DNA of 64,000 nt from assembly GCF_029051685.1 (NCBI RefSeq), contig NZ_JAACFT010000011.1:62001-126000 (forward strand), given 5' to 3'. Origin of the DNA: Bradyrhizobium sp. CSA207 (GTDB lineage: Bacteria; Pseudomonadota; Alphaproteobacteria; Rhizobiales; Xanthobacteraceae). Under the pieces are notes generated by a model. The model worked only from the letters and a program-made list of their open reading frames with translations. It ran no database searches and was not told the origin of the DNA. The translations under genes and the position numbers were made by a program. Positions 16,076 through 24,688 of the stretch are shown one piece after another (the stretch's first letter is position 1; each line of letters begins with the position of its first letter).

Positions 16076-16870
16076 TCACTCCGCCGCAACCGTCATCCCG
16101 TGACCCAGCCGCTTCGAGATGCTGCCGGCGCAGTCGCGCAAGGCGTGGGCGATCGGGCTGTCCCAGCGCGCATCGAACGTGCCTTCCGGCCCCATCGCGG
16201 TGATGACCAGGGCGACATGGCCGGCATGGTCGAACACGGGCGCGGAGAACGCGTTGACGCCGGGCAGGGGATCGCCGAGTGCGCGCGCAAGGCCGTGCTT
16301 GCGCACCTCGGCGAGCATGTCGGCGAGCTTCGCACCCTTGATCGGTCGCTTCGGATTGTAACCGACGCCGTGGCGATCGAGGCCGCTTTCCAGCGCCGCA
16401 TTGATGGTCTTTTCCGGAAGGAAGGCGGCAAAGGCGCGGCCGGTCGCGGTCTCCAATAGCGCCATGACCGAGCCGGCGCGCATCACGATGTGAACGGGCT
16501 GGGCGGGCTCTTCCAGCTGCACGACGGTCGGTCCGTGCGTGCCCCAGACCGCGAGCGAGACCGCATGCCCGATTTGACTTGCGAGCGCCGCGATCTTCGG
16601 TCCCGCGATGCGCACGCCGGAGAGGCGGCGCAGGCTGATCAGGCCGAGCTCCAGCGCCAGCGCCCCGATTTCGTAGCGGCCGGTGATCTCGTCCTGCTCG
16701 ATCAGCCCGATACGCGAGAAGCTCGCAAGATAAGGATGCGCCTTGGCGGGCGCCATGCCGGCCTCGCGGGCGAGATCGCGCAGCATCATCGGCTCGCCGC
16801 ACCTCGCGAGCGCGCGGAGCAGCTCGCCGCCGACCTCGATCGACTGGATGCCGCGGCTTTCTCTCTTCAT
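16076..16870 (-). CDS. IclR-family transcription regulator
   Basis: A 264-aa protein with the IclR winged helix in the first 70 residues ('SIEVGGELLRALARCGEPMM', 'LRDLAREAGMAPAKAHPYLA', 'FSRIGLIEQ') and an effector domain after it, ending with the IclR block 'ALGDPLPGVNAFSAPVFDHA'. The ATG used here is preceded by AGGAGG; a longer frame starts 23 codons earlier without such a site. It is the last gene of a minus-strand run behind an FAD dehydrogenase and a binding protein. It probably regulates that run and perhaps the convergent four-gene cluster. Confidence 0.88.
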   Translation of the reverse strand: MKRESRGIQSIEVGGELLRALARCGEPMMLRDLAREAGMAPAKAHPYLASFSRIGLIEQDEITGRYEIGALALELGLISLRRLSGVRIAGPKIAALASQIGHAVSLAVWGTHGPTVVQLEEPAQPVHIVMRAGSVMALLETATGRAFAAFLPEKTINAALESGLDRHGVGYNPKRPIKGAKLADMLAEVRKHGLARALGDPLPGVNAFSAPVFDHAGHVALVITAMGPEGTFDARWDSPIAHALRDCAGSISKRLGHGMTVAAE

Positions 16871-16889
16871 GGGCCTCCTGGCGTACGTG

Positions 16890-18623
16890 TTACGCCGCGT
16901 CGCGCTTGGCGGCGCTGTCGGCGAGGTGACGGCCGGCAATGTAGCCGAAGGTCAGCGCCGGCCCAAGCGTGATGCCGGCACCGGGATAGTTGCCGCCCAT
17001 GATGCTGGCCATGTCGTTGCCGGCCGCATAAAGCCCGGGAATGACCCGGCCCTCCGCATCGAGCGCCCGCGCGTTCTCGTCGATGACGATGCCGGCATAG
17101 GTGCCGAGATCGCCGACCACCATCTTGATGGCGTAGAACGGGCCGTTCTCCAGCGGCGCGACGCAAGGGTTCGGGCCGTGCAGCGCATCGCCCTGGTAGC
17201 GGTTATAGGCTTTCGAGCCCTTGCCGAAGGCGGCATCAAAGCCTTGCGGTGCCGTGGCGTTGAATTGCGCCACTGTCGCGACGAACGTTTTGGCGTCGAT
17301 GCCGGCCTTTGCAGCAAGCGCCTCCAGCGTATCGCCGCGCATGAGATAGCCGGTGCGTAAGTGATGGCCGAGCGGCATCGGGAAGGGCGGCACGCAGCCG
17401 AGGCCATATTTCCGCAGCGTCTTGTGGTCACAGACGAGGAAAGCCGCGATCTCATCGCCGGGCTTGGCGGCCTTGACCATGGCTTGGACGAAATCGTGGT
17501 AGGAATTGCCTTCATTGGCGAAACGCTTGCCGTCGCGCATCACCGCGATCACGCCGGGCTTGGCGCGGTCGATGAAATGCGGCATGACGCCCTTCGAGCC
17601 GTCCTTGCGCGTGGTCAGCGACACCGGCACCCAGGCCGCCGCATTCGGCAGGCGGTCCTCAATATGGCCGCCGGCACTTTCCGCAAGGCGCAGGCCGTCG
17701 CCGGTGTTACCGGTCGGTCCTGGCGAATAGTGCTCGTTGCCGGTCGGCGCATGCGGGAACATCTTCTTGCGCCGTTCCACGTCATGCGGGAAACCGCCGC
17801 AGGCCAGCACGACACCGTGGCGGGCACGAACGCGCACGTCGCGTCCCTCACGGGTGACGATCGCGCCGGTCACGGCGCCGTTTTCGACCGTCAGCTCGCG
17901 CACGGGCGAGGACAGCCACATCGGAATCTTCAGATCGAGTGCTGATTTCGCCAGCCGCCCCGCCAGCGCATTGCCGTTGGTCAGCGTCATGCCGCGGCCA
18001 TAGCGCAGCACGTCCATCAGATGTCGCGACAGTCGTTTCGCGACGTAGACCGCCGAACTCACCGACTTCGTTACGCGCATGAAATGGATGATCTCCTTGC
18101 CGGAGCCTAACATCATGCCGAAGACGGTGAGCTCGGGCAGCGGCATGCCGAGCGTCTTGATGAGGTCGCCGAGCTCGCGGCCGTCGAAGGGACGCGTCAC
18201 CATGGAGCGGCCACCCTGGGCGCCGCCGGGTGCTTCGGCGTGATAGTCCGGAAACACCAGCGGCATGTCGAATCGCAGCGCCGTCTTAGTGGTGAAAAAA
18301 TCGACCGCCTCGGGGCCGGCGCTCAAGAACGCATCGACGCGTGCGGCATCGAAATTGTTGCCGGCCTCATGCCGCAAATAGATGCGCGCCTGCTCCGGCG
18401 TCTCCTCGATGCCGTAGGCCCGCGCCAGCGAGGTGCCGGGGATCCAGAGCCAGCCGCCGGAGCGGGCAGTGGTGCCGCCGAAGCGCGGCTCCTTCTCAAC
18501 GATCAGCACATCGAGCCCGCGATAGCGCGCGGTGATCGCGGCCGACATGCCGGAGGCGCCCGATCCGGCCACGAGCACATCGCACTCGTAAGTTTCGCCT
18601 GCGTTGCGCTCGTTGCCGGTCAT
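16890..18623 (-). CDS. FAD-dependent dehydrogenase, 3-ketosteroid-dehydrogenase/fumarate-reductase-like
   Basis: A 577-aa flavoprotein of the FAD_binding_2 family. FAD-binding blocks are 'CDVLVAGSGASGMSAAITAR', 'VLIVEKEPRFGGTTARSGGW' and, near the end, 'GLYAAGNDMASIMGGNYPGA' with 'GITLGPALTFGYIAGRHLA'. This arrangement is typical of 3-ketosteroid delta-1-dehydrogenases and related fumarate-reductase flavosubunits, many of which act on non-steroid substrates. No other steroid genes are near, so the substrate stays open. It lies 7 bases after the binding-protein gene and 19 bases before the iclR start, in one minus-strand unit. Confidence 0.85.
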   Translation of the reverse strand: MTGNERNAGETYECDVLVAGSGASGMSAAITARYRGLDVLIVEKEPRFGGTTARSGGWLWIPGTSLARAYGIEETPEQARIYLRHEAGNNFDAARVDAFLSAGPEAVDFFTTKTALRFDMPLVFPDYHAEAPGGAQGGRSMVTRPFDGRELGDLIKTLGMPLPELTVFGMMLGSGKEIIHFMRVTKSVSSAVYVAKRLSRHLMDVLRYGRGMTLTNGNALAGRLAKSALDLKIPMWLSSPVRELTVENGAVTGAIVTREGRDVRVRARHGVVLACGGFPHDVERRKKMFPHAPTGNEHYSPGPTGNTGDGLRLAESAGGHIEDRLPNAAAWVPVSLTTRKDGSKGVMPHFIDRAKPGVIAVMRDGKRFANEGNSYHDFVQAMVKAAKPGDEIAAFLVCDHKTLRKYGLGCVPPFPMPLGHHLRTGYLMRGDTLEALAAKAGIDAKTFVATVAQFNATAPQGFDAAFGKGSKAYNRYQGDALHGPNPCVAPLENGPFYAIKMVVGDLGTYAGIVIDENARALDAEGRVIPGLYAAGNDMASIMGGNYPGAGITLGPALTFGYIAGRHLADSAAKRDAA

Positions 18624-18630
18624 GCGGGCC

Positions 18631-19845
18631 TCACTTCTTCAGCAGCGGACATTTGGACTCGGAGGCCGGGCGGAAGGCATCCTCGCCCTTCACGGTCTTG
18701 ATGATCTCCAGATAGTCCCAGGGTTCCTTGGACTGCGCCGGGGATTTCACCTTGGCGAGATACATATCGCGGATGACGCGGCCGTCCTCCCGCAACTTGC
18801 CGCCATGGACGAACATATCCTCGATCGGCAGCTCGCGCATCTTGGCCATCACCTTGGCCGGATCGTCGGTGCCGGCGGCCTTGATGCCCTTGAGATAGTG
18901 CAGCACCGACCCGTAGACGCCGGTCTGGATCATGGTGGGCATCACCTTGGTGCGCTCGTAGAACTTCTTCGACCAGGCGCGGGTCGCCTCGTCCATGTTC
19001 CAGTACGACGCCGTGGTCATATAGGTGCCTTGCGCGGCCTTGAGCCCGATCGCGTGCACGTCGGTGTCGAACATCAGAAGGCCGACGAGCTTCTGGCCGC
19101 CCTGCACCAGGCCGAACTCGCCGGACTGCTTGATGGCGTTATCGGTGTCCTGGCCGGCATTGGCGAAGGCGACGACGTCGGCCTTCGAGCTCTGTGCCTG
19201 CAGCGCAAAAGAAGAAAAGTCGGCGGTGTTGGTCGGATGCTTCACGCCGCCCAGCACCTTGCCGCCCATCTCGTTGATGAAGCGGGTTGCGTCCTTCTCG
19301 AGCTGCTGGCCGAAGGCGTAATCGGCGGTGATGAAGTACCAGGACTTTCCGCCTTCCTTGATCACGGCCGACGCCGTCACCTTCGACAGCGCGTAGGTAT
19401 CGTAGGTGAAGTGCACCGTGTTGGGGCTGCACAGCTCGTCGGTCAGCGAGCTCGCGCCAGGGCCCGACAGCAGCGCGATCTTGCCCCGCTCGCGCACCAT
19501 GTTGTGGACGGCGATCGCGATGCCGGAGTTGGGAATGTCGACGACCGCGTCGACCTTGCCGTTGTCGAACCAGCCGCGCACGATCTGTACGCCGACGTCG
19601 GTCTTCATCTGGTGGTCGGCGCTGATGATCTCGATCGGCTTGCCGAGCACCGTCGGCCCGAATTCCTCGACCGCCATCTTCGCCGCTTCGACCGACCCCG
19701 GCCCGCTGTTGTCGCGACCCCAGCTCGACAAATCCGTCAGCACGCCGATCCGCACCGCATCGTCGGAAACTTGCGCGGTGGCAGCCGAAGTCGTGGCAGC
19801 CGAAGTCATGGCCGCGAGCATCGCGCAGGCCAAAAGCCCTCTCAT
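18631..19845 (-). CDS. ABC transporter substrate-binding protein, branched-chain-amino-acid (Peripla_BP_6) type
   Basis: A 404-aa exported protein. The signal peptide 'MRGLLACAMLAAMTSAATTS' is followed by 'VRIGVLTDLSSWGRDNSGPG', the usual LivK-type opening, and later 'PNSGIAIAVHNMVRERGKIA', 'SGPGASSLTDELC' and 'YFITADYAFGQQLEKDATRF'. This family also binds aromatic acids, amides and urea. No matching LivHMGF permease or ATPase genes are in the window, so it is an orphan binding protein. It heads the minus-strand unit with the FAD dehydrogenase and IclR regulator. Confidence 0.85.
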   Translation of the reverse strand: MRGLLACAMLAAMTSAATTSAATAQVSDDAVRIGVLTDLSSWGRDNSGPGSVEAAKMAVEEFGPTVLGKPIEIISADHQMKTDVGVQIVRGWFDNGKVDAVVDIPNSGIAIAVHNMVRERGKIALLSGPGASSLTDELCSPNTVHFTYDTYALSKVTASAVIKEGGKSWYFITADYAFGQQLEKDATRFINEMGGKVLGGVKHPTNTADFSSFALQAQSSKADVVAFANAGQDTDNAIKQSGEFGLVQGGQKLVGLLMFDTDVHAIGLKAAQGTYMTTASYWNMDEATRAWSKKFYERTKVMPTMIQTGVYGSVLHYLKGIKAAGTDDPAKVMAKMRELPIEDMFVHGGKLREDGRVIRDMYLAKVKSPAQSKEPWDYLEIIKTVKGEDAFRPASESKCPLLKK

Positions 19846-19910
19846 CGTTGTTTCCTCTCTTTTATGTCCCGCATTTCGCGGTTGGTTATTGAGTTGGCGG
19901 TAAGTTAGAT

Positions 19911-19940
19911 ATTAGCGAATAGATTTGTCAATAGCGAAAA
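19911..19940. promoter_or_regulatory. Possible operator with repeated TAGCGAA
   Basis: ATTAGCGAAT (19911-19920) is a near-palindrome, and TAGCGAA recurs about 19 bases on, in an AT-rich setting 66-95 bases upstream of the minus-strand binding-protein start at 19845. It is a candidate site for the IclR regulator of that unit. Confidence 0.35.
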
Positions 19941-20006
19941 TGAGTTCCCGGAGTCTCCGCCGTCATTCCGCGGCGACGGTTGGGATAGCCGGTTCAACGG
20001 ACTCGC

Positions 20007-20090
20007 CATTGCGAGCGCAGCGAAGCAATCCAGAATCATTCCGCGGAGACAGTCTGGATTGCTTCGTCGCAAGGGCTCCTCGCAATGACG
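20007..20090. repeat. Palindromic intergenic repeat (family B)
   Basis: Outer arms CATTGCGAGCGCAGCGAAGC and GCTCCTCGCAATGACG, inner arms AATCCAGA and TCTGGATTGCTTCG. A close copy is at 53414-53489 and a half copy near 49178-49206. Confidence 0.8.
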
Positions 20091-20198
20091 GGTGTTGAAG
20101 CAGCCGCCCGCGAATCGCGCGGCAAAAGCAAGCACGCGGGCAGGTTGCAACGCACATCGGGATTAGCCATGATACCCGCGAACAGTCTGGGGCGTGGC

Positions 20199-21500
20199 AT
20201 GACGACAGCAACGGGGGTCTCCGGCGCGACGGAGAGATCGACGACGGCGCATGTGGTGTGGGCGAGTGCGCTCGGGACTGCGATCGAGTGGTACGACTTT
20301 CTGATCTACGGCACCGCGGCGGCGCTGGTGTTCAACAAGCTGTTCTTTCCGAGTTTCGATCCCTTTGTCGGCACGCTGGCGGCGTTCTCGACCTATGCGG
20401 TCGGCTTCGTCGCGCGGCCGATCGGCGGCGCCATCATCGGGCACTATGGCGACCGGCTCGGGCGCAAGAAGATGCTGGTTGCGACTATGATCGCGATGGG
20501 GCTCGGCACCTTCCTGATCGGCTGCCTGCCGACCTACAGCCAGATCGGCGTCTGGGCGCCGATTTTCCTCGTCATGCTTCGCTTCATCCAGGGCATCGGG
20601 TTAGGGGGCGAATGGAGCGGCGCGGTGGTGATGGTGATCGAGCACGCCGGCAATCGCCGCGGCTTCTACGGCAGCCTGGTGCAGATCGGCTTTCCCGTCG
20701 GTGTCGCCGCCTCCACCGGCATTTTTGGCTTGATGACGAAATTGCCGGAGGCGGATTTTCTGAGCTGGGGCTGGCGCGTGCCGTTCCTGATCAGCATCTT
20801 GCTGGTCGGTGTCGGCTTCATGGTGCGACTCAAGCTCGCGGAAACGCCGCACTTCAAGGAAGTTGTCGAGCGCAAGGAGGTGCTGGCACAGCCGGTGCTC
20901 GAGGTTCTGCGTCGGGACTGGCGCAGTTTCTTGCTCGCGATCTGCATCACGGTTTCAGAGGTGGGGCTGGCTTATCTCCTCACCGTCTTCACCGTGGTCT
21001 ATGCGACGACAAAGCTCGGCCTGCCGCGACAAGTGATTTTGGATGCGGTGGTCTACGCCGCTCTCGTCGAGTTCGCGACGCTGCCGCTGGCCGGTTGGCT
21101 CTCCGACATCTTTGGCCGCAAAGCGCTGTATCTTGCCGGCGGCGTATTCTCGGTGGCGCTGGCGTTTCCGTTGTTCTGGTTCCTCGACACCAGGGAGCCA
21201 GCGTTGATCACCCTCGCCCTCGTCGTCACGATGACGTTGACGCATGCAATGCTGTTCGGGCCGAAGGCCGCCTTCATGCCAGAACTGTTCCGCACCCAGG
21301 TGCGCTATAGCGGCGCTTCGCTCGGCGCCAATGTCGCGGCCGCGCTCAGTGGCGGCTTTTCGCCGCTGATCGCCGCGGCGCTGCTTGCATGGGCCGGCTC
21401 CTACTGGCCCGTATCGCTCTACATCGTCGGGCTCTCGCTGATCACGCTCATCGCAACGCTGATGGCGCCGGAGACCGCGCGGGATTCGCTCAGATCTTGA
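20199..21500 (+). CDS. MFS transporter, metabolite:H+ symporter (MHS) family
   Basis: A 433-aa membrane protein with 12 predicted helices. The MHS opening 'ALGTAIEWYDFLIYGTAAAL' and the MFS loop motif 'GHYGDRLGRKKMLV' are clear, as are 'LRFIQGIGLGGEWSGAVVMV' and the second loop motif 'LSDIFGRKALYLAGG'. MHS members take up compounds such as 2-oxoglutarate, citrate, proline/betaine or shikimate with protons. I chose ATG 20199; ATG 20169 and an upstream open stretch are alternatives with no better ribosome site. It is a single gene, and its neighbours do not reveal the substrate. Confidence 0.88.
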   Translation: MTTATGVSGATERSTTAHVVWASALGTAIEWYDFLIYGTAAALVFNKLFFPSFDPFVGTLAAFSTYAVGFVARPIGGAIIGHYGDRLGRKKMLVATMIAMGLGTFLIGCLPTYSQIGVWAPIFLVMLRFIQGIGLGGEWSGAVVMVIEHAGNRRGFYGSLVQIGFPVGVAASTGIFGLMTKLPEADFLSWGWRVPFLISILLVGVGFMVRLKLAETPHFKEVVERKEVLAQPVLEVLRRDWRSFLLAICITVSEVGLAYLLTVFTVVYATTKLGLPRQVILDAVVYAALVEFATLPLAGWLSDIFGRKALYLAGGVFSVALAFPLFWFLDTREPALITLALVVTMTLTHAMLFGPKAAFMPELFRTQVRYSGASLGANVAAALSGGFSPLIAAALLAWAGSYWPVSLYIVGLSLITLIATLMAPETARDSLRS

Positions 21501-21506
21501 GCGCCG

Positions 21507-23048
21507 TCATCGGCACGCGGGGTTCGCCGCGCCCGGGATGGCGAGGAAGGTGATCGTTGCCGGCGCGAGCCGGATCGGGCCGGCCGCTGTTGCGTGCCCG
21601 GAAAGGCGCGGCAGTTCATTCCCGTCGGCGAGTGCGAGCGTGGAGCCATTCAATTTCACCATCGCGCTTTGCAGCTTTGCGGCCTCCAAGGTGTAGCGCT
21701 CGGACGGAAGCGGCAGCACGATCGTGCGGAATGAGTTCCGCGAAATATTGATCGCGAGCACCGTCACGGCCCCCGGCGCCGATCGATGACAGTGTGCGTA
21801 GACGTGAAGGCCGGGTGCCGTTGCCGCGCTTGCATCGAGCACGGTCGTTCCCATCAGCTGATGCCAGACGAGCGCGCTCCAGTAACTGGGGCGGGGACGG
21901 AACGTGCCTTCGTCGAGCAGGCCATAATCGCTCGCGGCCAGCGTGTTGTGCATCACGACCTGAACGCCGGCTTTTGCCAGCCGTCCGAGCTGGTCGAGAT
22001 AGCGGAATGTGTCGAGAAAGGTCTTGTCCCAGCGGTTGCCGCCGCAGGCGGCATCGGCGGTTTCGGTCAGCCAGATCGGCTTTCCCGGCGCGAACTGATC
22101 GCGCAGGCCGCGATAGACCGAGAGCGTCGCATCGGTACGGGCGAGCCATTCCTCCGAGAGCGCCTGCGCCGGCTCATCGCTTCCGCCGCAGCGCGGCGAG
22201 ACCGTGTTGTAATGATGGTAGGAGAAGCGGTCGATGCCTTCGCCTGACGCCGCGAGCAGATCGCGCGTGCGAATGCCCGGTACGGACGGCGCGGCGGAGT
22301 CGCCGACCGAGCCGGGGCCAACGATCAGAGTCTCCGGCGCGGCGCGCTGCATCCACTCGCGAAACGTTCTGAAATCCCGGCCATAGGCCCTTGCATCATA
22401 TCCGGGCGGCGCGCCACTCGTCGCTGCCAGCGTCGGCTCGTTCATGAATTCGGCAGCGGCGATCCGGCTGCCCTGCGATCGCGTGGCATCGACAAGACGT
22501 TGCGCCTGATCCGGCCTCCATGCGCCGTCCGCATCGCGGCTGCCGGCGCTGATCGCAAAGGAGGTGATGATCTCCGCATCGACCGCACGCGCAAAGTCGA
22601 TCACCCCGCGCCATTGCGCACGGCCCAGCACCGTGTTGAATCCCGGCGGTGGTGTGGCCGGTGCCGGTTCGGTGTCGGCGGAGAACGTCGCATTGGCCCA
22701 GGTTCCGCTCACGCGCAGATACGCCGGCGACAAGGCTGCAGCGAGCCTGCGCAGGCGCGCGTTGGCGAGATCGATCGGAGGTCTGTCGCTGTAACGATCA
22801 TGCTGATCGAATGCGCGTGTCGTGCGCAGATACGGTTTCCAGAACCGGCCGCCCGTTATCTCGACCATCTCGATGTTGTAAGATTGAAAGCGCGGGTCGA
22901 TCGTGCCGACCGCCTTCAACTCCGCAGGCGCAATCGCCAACTCGCCCGCATGCGCCGCGCACGACGTTGCGGCAACGAGCATTGCAAGCCCTGTCACACG
23001 CGCTGCGCGAAACGGCCGGACTTGTTGATTTCCTCGCCCTGTATGCAC
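21507..23048 (-). CDS. Exported GH79-like glycoside hydrolase (heparanase/beta-glucuronidase type)
   Basis: A 513-aa secreted protein. The signal peptide 'AARVTGLAMLVAATSCAAHA' precedes a (beta/alpha)8-type domain. The likely acid/base is E204 in 'EFMNEPTL' (the NE pair of clan GH-A) and the nucleophile E329 in 'WLTETADAACGG'. Other supports are 'YLRVSGTWANATF', 'YHHYN' and a C-terminal beta domain with 'TVLAINISRNSFRTIVLPLP'. The layout resembles GH79 enzymes, which release glucuronic acid. I start at GTG 23048, with AGAAGG 9 bases upstream. A related family such as GH39/GH30 is possible. Confidence 0.65.
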   Translation of the reverse strand: MHTGRGNQQVRPFRAARVTGLAMLVAATSCAAHAGELAIAPAELKAVGTIDPRFQSYNIEMVEITGGRFWKPYLRTTRAFDQHDRYSDRPPIDLANARLRRLAAALSPAYLRVSGTWANATFSADTEPAPATPPPGFNTVLGRAQWRGVIDFARAVDAEIITSFAISAGSRDADGAWRPDQAQRLVDATRSQGSRIAAAEFMNEPTLAATSGAPPGYDARAYGRDFRTFREWMQRAAPETLIVGPGSVGDSAAPSVPGIRTRDLLAASGEGIDRFSYHHYNTVSPRCGGSDEPAQALSEEWLARTDATLSVYRGLRDQFAPGKPIWLTETADAACGGNRWDKTFLDTFRYLDQLGRLAKAGVQVVMHNTLAASDYGLLDEGTFRPRPSYWSALVWHQLMGTTVLDASAATAPGLHVYAHCHRSAPGAVTVLAINISRNSFRTIVLPLPSERYTLEAAKLQSAMVKLNGSTLALADGNELPRLSGHATAAGPIRLAPATITFLAIPGAANPACR

Positions 23049-23244
23049 GTCCTGACGCCTTCTTATGCGCCCTGCCAAAAGCAAATGCAGCGGCCCGAAC
23101 CATTAGCTCCGTTTATGTGGCGAATTTTTACTTCCAATTTTACTTCGCTACATCCCGCCCATAGCCTCGCCCGCAACTGATCACATCCGCAGCCGGTCAA
23201 TGGCGACCGGTGCGCCGCGTTCATCGTAGCCAACGAGGGTTGCC

Positions 23245-24606
23245 ATGTCTGACAAGGGTAAGGGGACGTCCACTTCCGATCCGGTGGGGACGGGGGCCAA
23301 GGCGGAAGTCAGCTCGAGGAAAAAGCTGAGCCGGCGCACGCTGTTGAAGGGGGCAGCCGCGGTCGCGGGCGCAGCCGCAGGATCGGACGCGATCCGCGGC
23401 TTCCCGACCATCTGGGCGCAGGAGATCAAGGACATCGAGCTGCGCCATGTCGGCGTCTCCTATTCAGTGGTGAAGGCGATCGGCGACCAGGCTGCCAAGG
23501 ATCTCGGCTTCAAGGTGACGATGCAGAACCTCGACACCTCCGCTGCGATCAACCGCTTCATAAGCCAGCCTAATACGGTCGACATCGCCGACCTCGAGGG
23601 CTGGCAGGCCAAGCTCGCCGCCAAGCGCAGCGTGATCCAGGGCATCGAGGTCAGGAAGATCAAGGAGTTCGACAACATCCTGCCGATCTTCACCAAGGGC
23701 GAGATCGACGGCCACAAGATCCCGCGCCAGGGTATCTCGCCCTATGAGGCCATGTACATCGCAAAGCCCGACGCGACCGACCTCAACGATGGCGTCACCG
23801 AATGGGCGACCTTCCTGCCGCAGGTCTACAATGCCGACTCCATTGGCTATCGCCCCGATCTCGTCGGCCATGAAGTGACCGAGTGGAAGGACCTCATCGA
23901 TCCGAAATTCAAGGGCAAGGCCGCGATTCTCGACGTGCCCGCGATCGGCATCATGGATGCCGCGCTCTGCTTCGAAAGCGCGGGCCTGATCAAGTACGGC
24001 AACAAGGGCAACATGACCAAGGAGGAGATCGACTTCACCTGCAACAAGCTGATCGAGCTGAAGAAGCAGGGCCAGTTCCGCGCGACCTGGACCACCTTCG
24101 ACCAATCGGTGCAGCTGATGGCCGCGGGCGAGGTCGTCATCCAGTCGATGTGGTCGCCGGCGGTCGCAGCCGTCCGGGTCAAGGAGATTCCTTGCGTCTA
24201 CGCGCCGGTCAACGTCAAGAACGGCAAGGAAGGCTACCGCGGCTGGTGCAACGGCATGGGGCTGATGAAGCACCTCTCCGGCAAGAAGCTCGACGCTGCC
24301 TACGAATATCTCAACTGGTATCTGTCGGGCTGGCAGGGCGGCTTCGTCGCGCGCTACGGCTATTACAGCCCGGTGCCGTCGACCGCGAAGAAATTCCTGA
24401 CGCCTGCCGAATGGGCATTCTGGTACGAGGGCCAGCCGGCGCCGGAAGCGATCAACGATCCCTACGGCGTGCCGATGGAAAAGATCGGCACCAAGCGCGA
24501 CGGCGGCTCGTTCCTCGACCGCGTCAAGAACATCTCGTGCTGGAACACGCTGATGGATGAGGCGGCCTACATGAACAAGCGCTGGAACGACTTCAAGGTG
24601 GCCTGA
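23245..24606 (+). CDS. ABC transporter extracellular solute-binding protein (spermidine/putrescine type) with Tat signal
   Basis: A 453-aa protein with a long N-region and a twin-arginine signal 'KLSRRTLLKGAAAVAGAAAG', so it should cross the membrane folded via Tat. The mature part is a PotD-like binding protein ('MQNLDTSAAINRFISQPN', 'TVDIADLEGWQAKL', 'FLPQVYNADSIGYRPDLVG', 'WKDLIDPKFKGKAAILDVPA'). It starts an eight-gene run with two permeases, an ATPase, a molybdenum hydroxylase and an amidase. Its ligand is probably the substrate of that hydroxylase rather than a polyamine. Confidence 0.88.
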   Translation: MSDKGKGTSTSDPVGTGAKAEVSSRKKLSRRTLLKGAAAVAGAAAGSDAIRGFPTIWAQEIKDIELRHVGVSYSVVKAIGDQAAKDLGFKVTMQNLDTSAAINRFISQPNTVDIADLEGWQAKLAAKRSVIQGIEVRKIKEFDNILPIFTKGEIDGHKIPRQGISPYEAMYIAKPDATDLNDGVTEWATFLPQVYNADSIGYRPDLVGHEVTEWKDLIDPKFKGKAAILDVPAIGIMDAALCFESAGLIKYGNKGNMTKEEIDFTCNKLIELKKQGQFRATWTTFDQSVQLMAAGEVVIQSMWSPAVAAVRVKEIPCVYAPVNVKNGKEGYRGWCNGMGLMKHLSGKKLDAAYEYLNWYLSGWQGGFVARYGYYSPVPSTAKKFLTPAEWAFWYEGQPAPEAINDPYGVPMEKIGTKRDGGSFLDRVKNISCWNTLMDEAAYMNKRWNDFKVA

Positions 24607-24688
24607 AACCTGCTTTCCCTGACGTAACGAGAGCGCCGGCGCGGCGACGCGCCGGTGCAAGGGAAGCGACTTCGAGGCGTTCGCCGAT

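Larger units (their letters stand above)
19846..20198. other. Divergent intergenic region with repeat and possible operator
   Basis: About 350 bases between the binding-protein gene (minus) and the MFS gene (plus). It holds an AT-rich stretch with a possible operator (19911-19940) and a palindromic repeat (20007-20090). No gene is seen. Confidence 0.6.
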
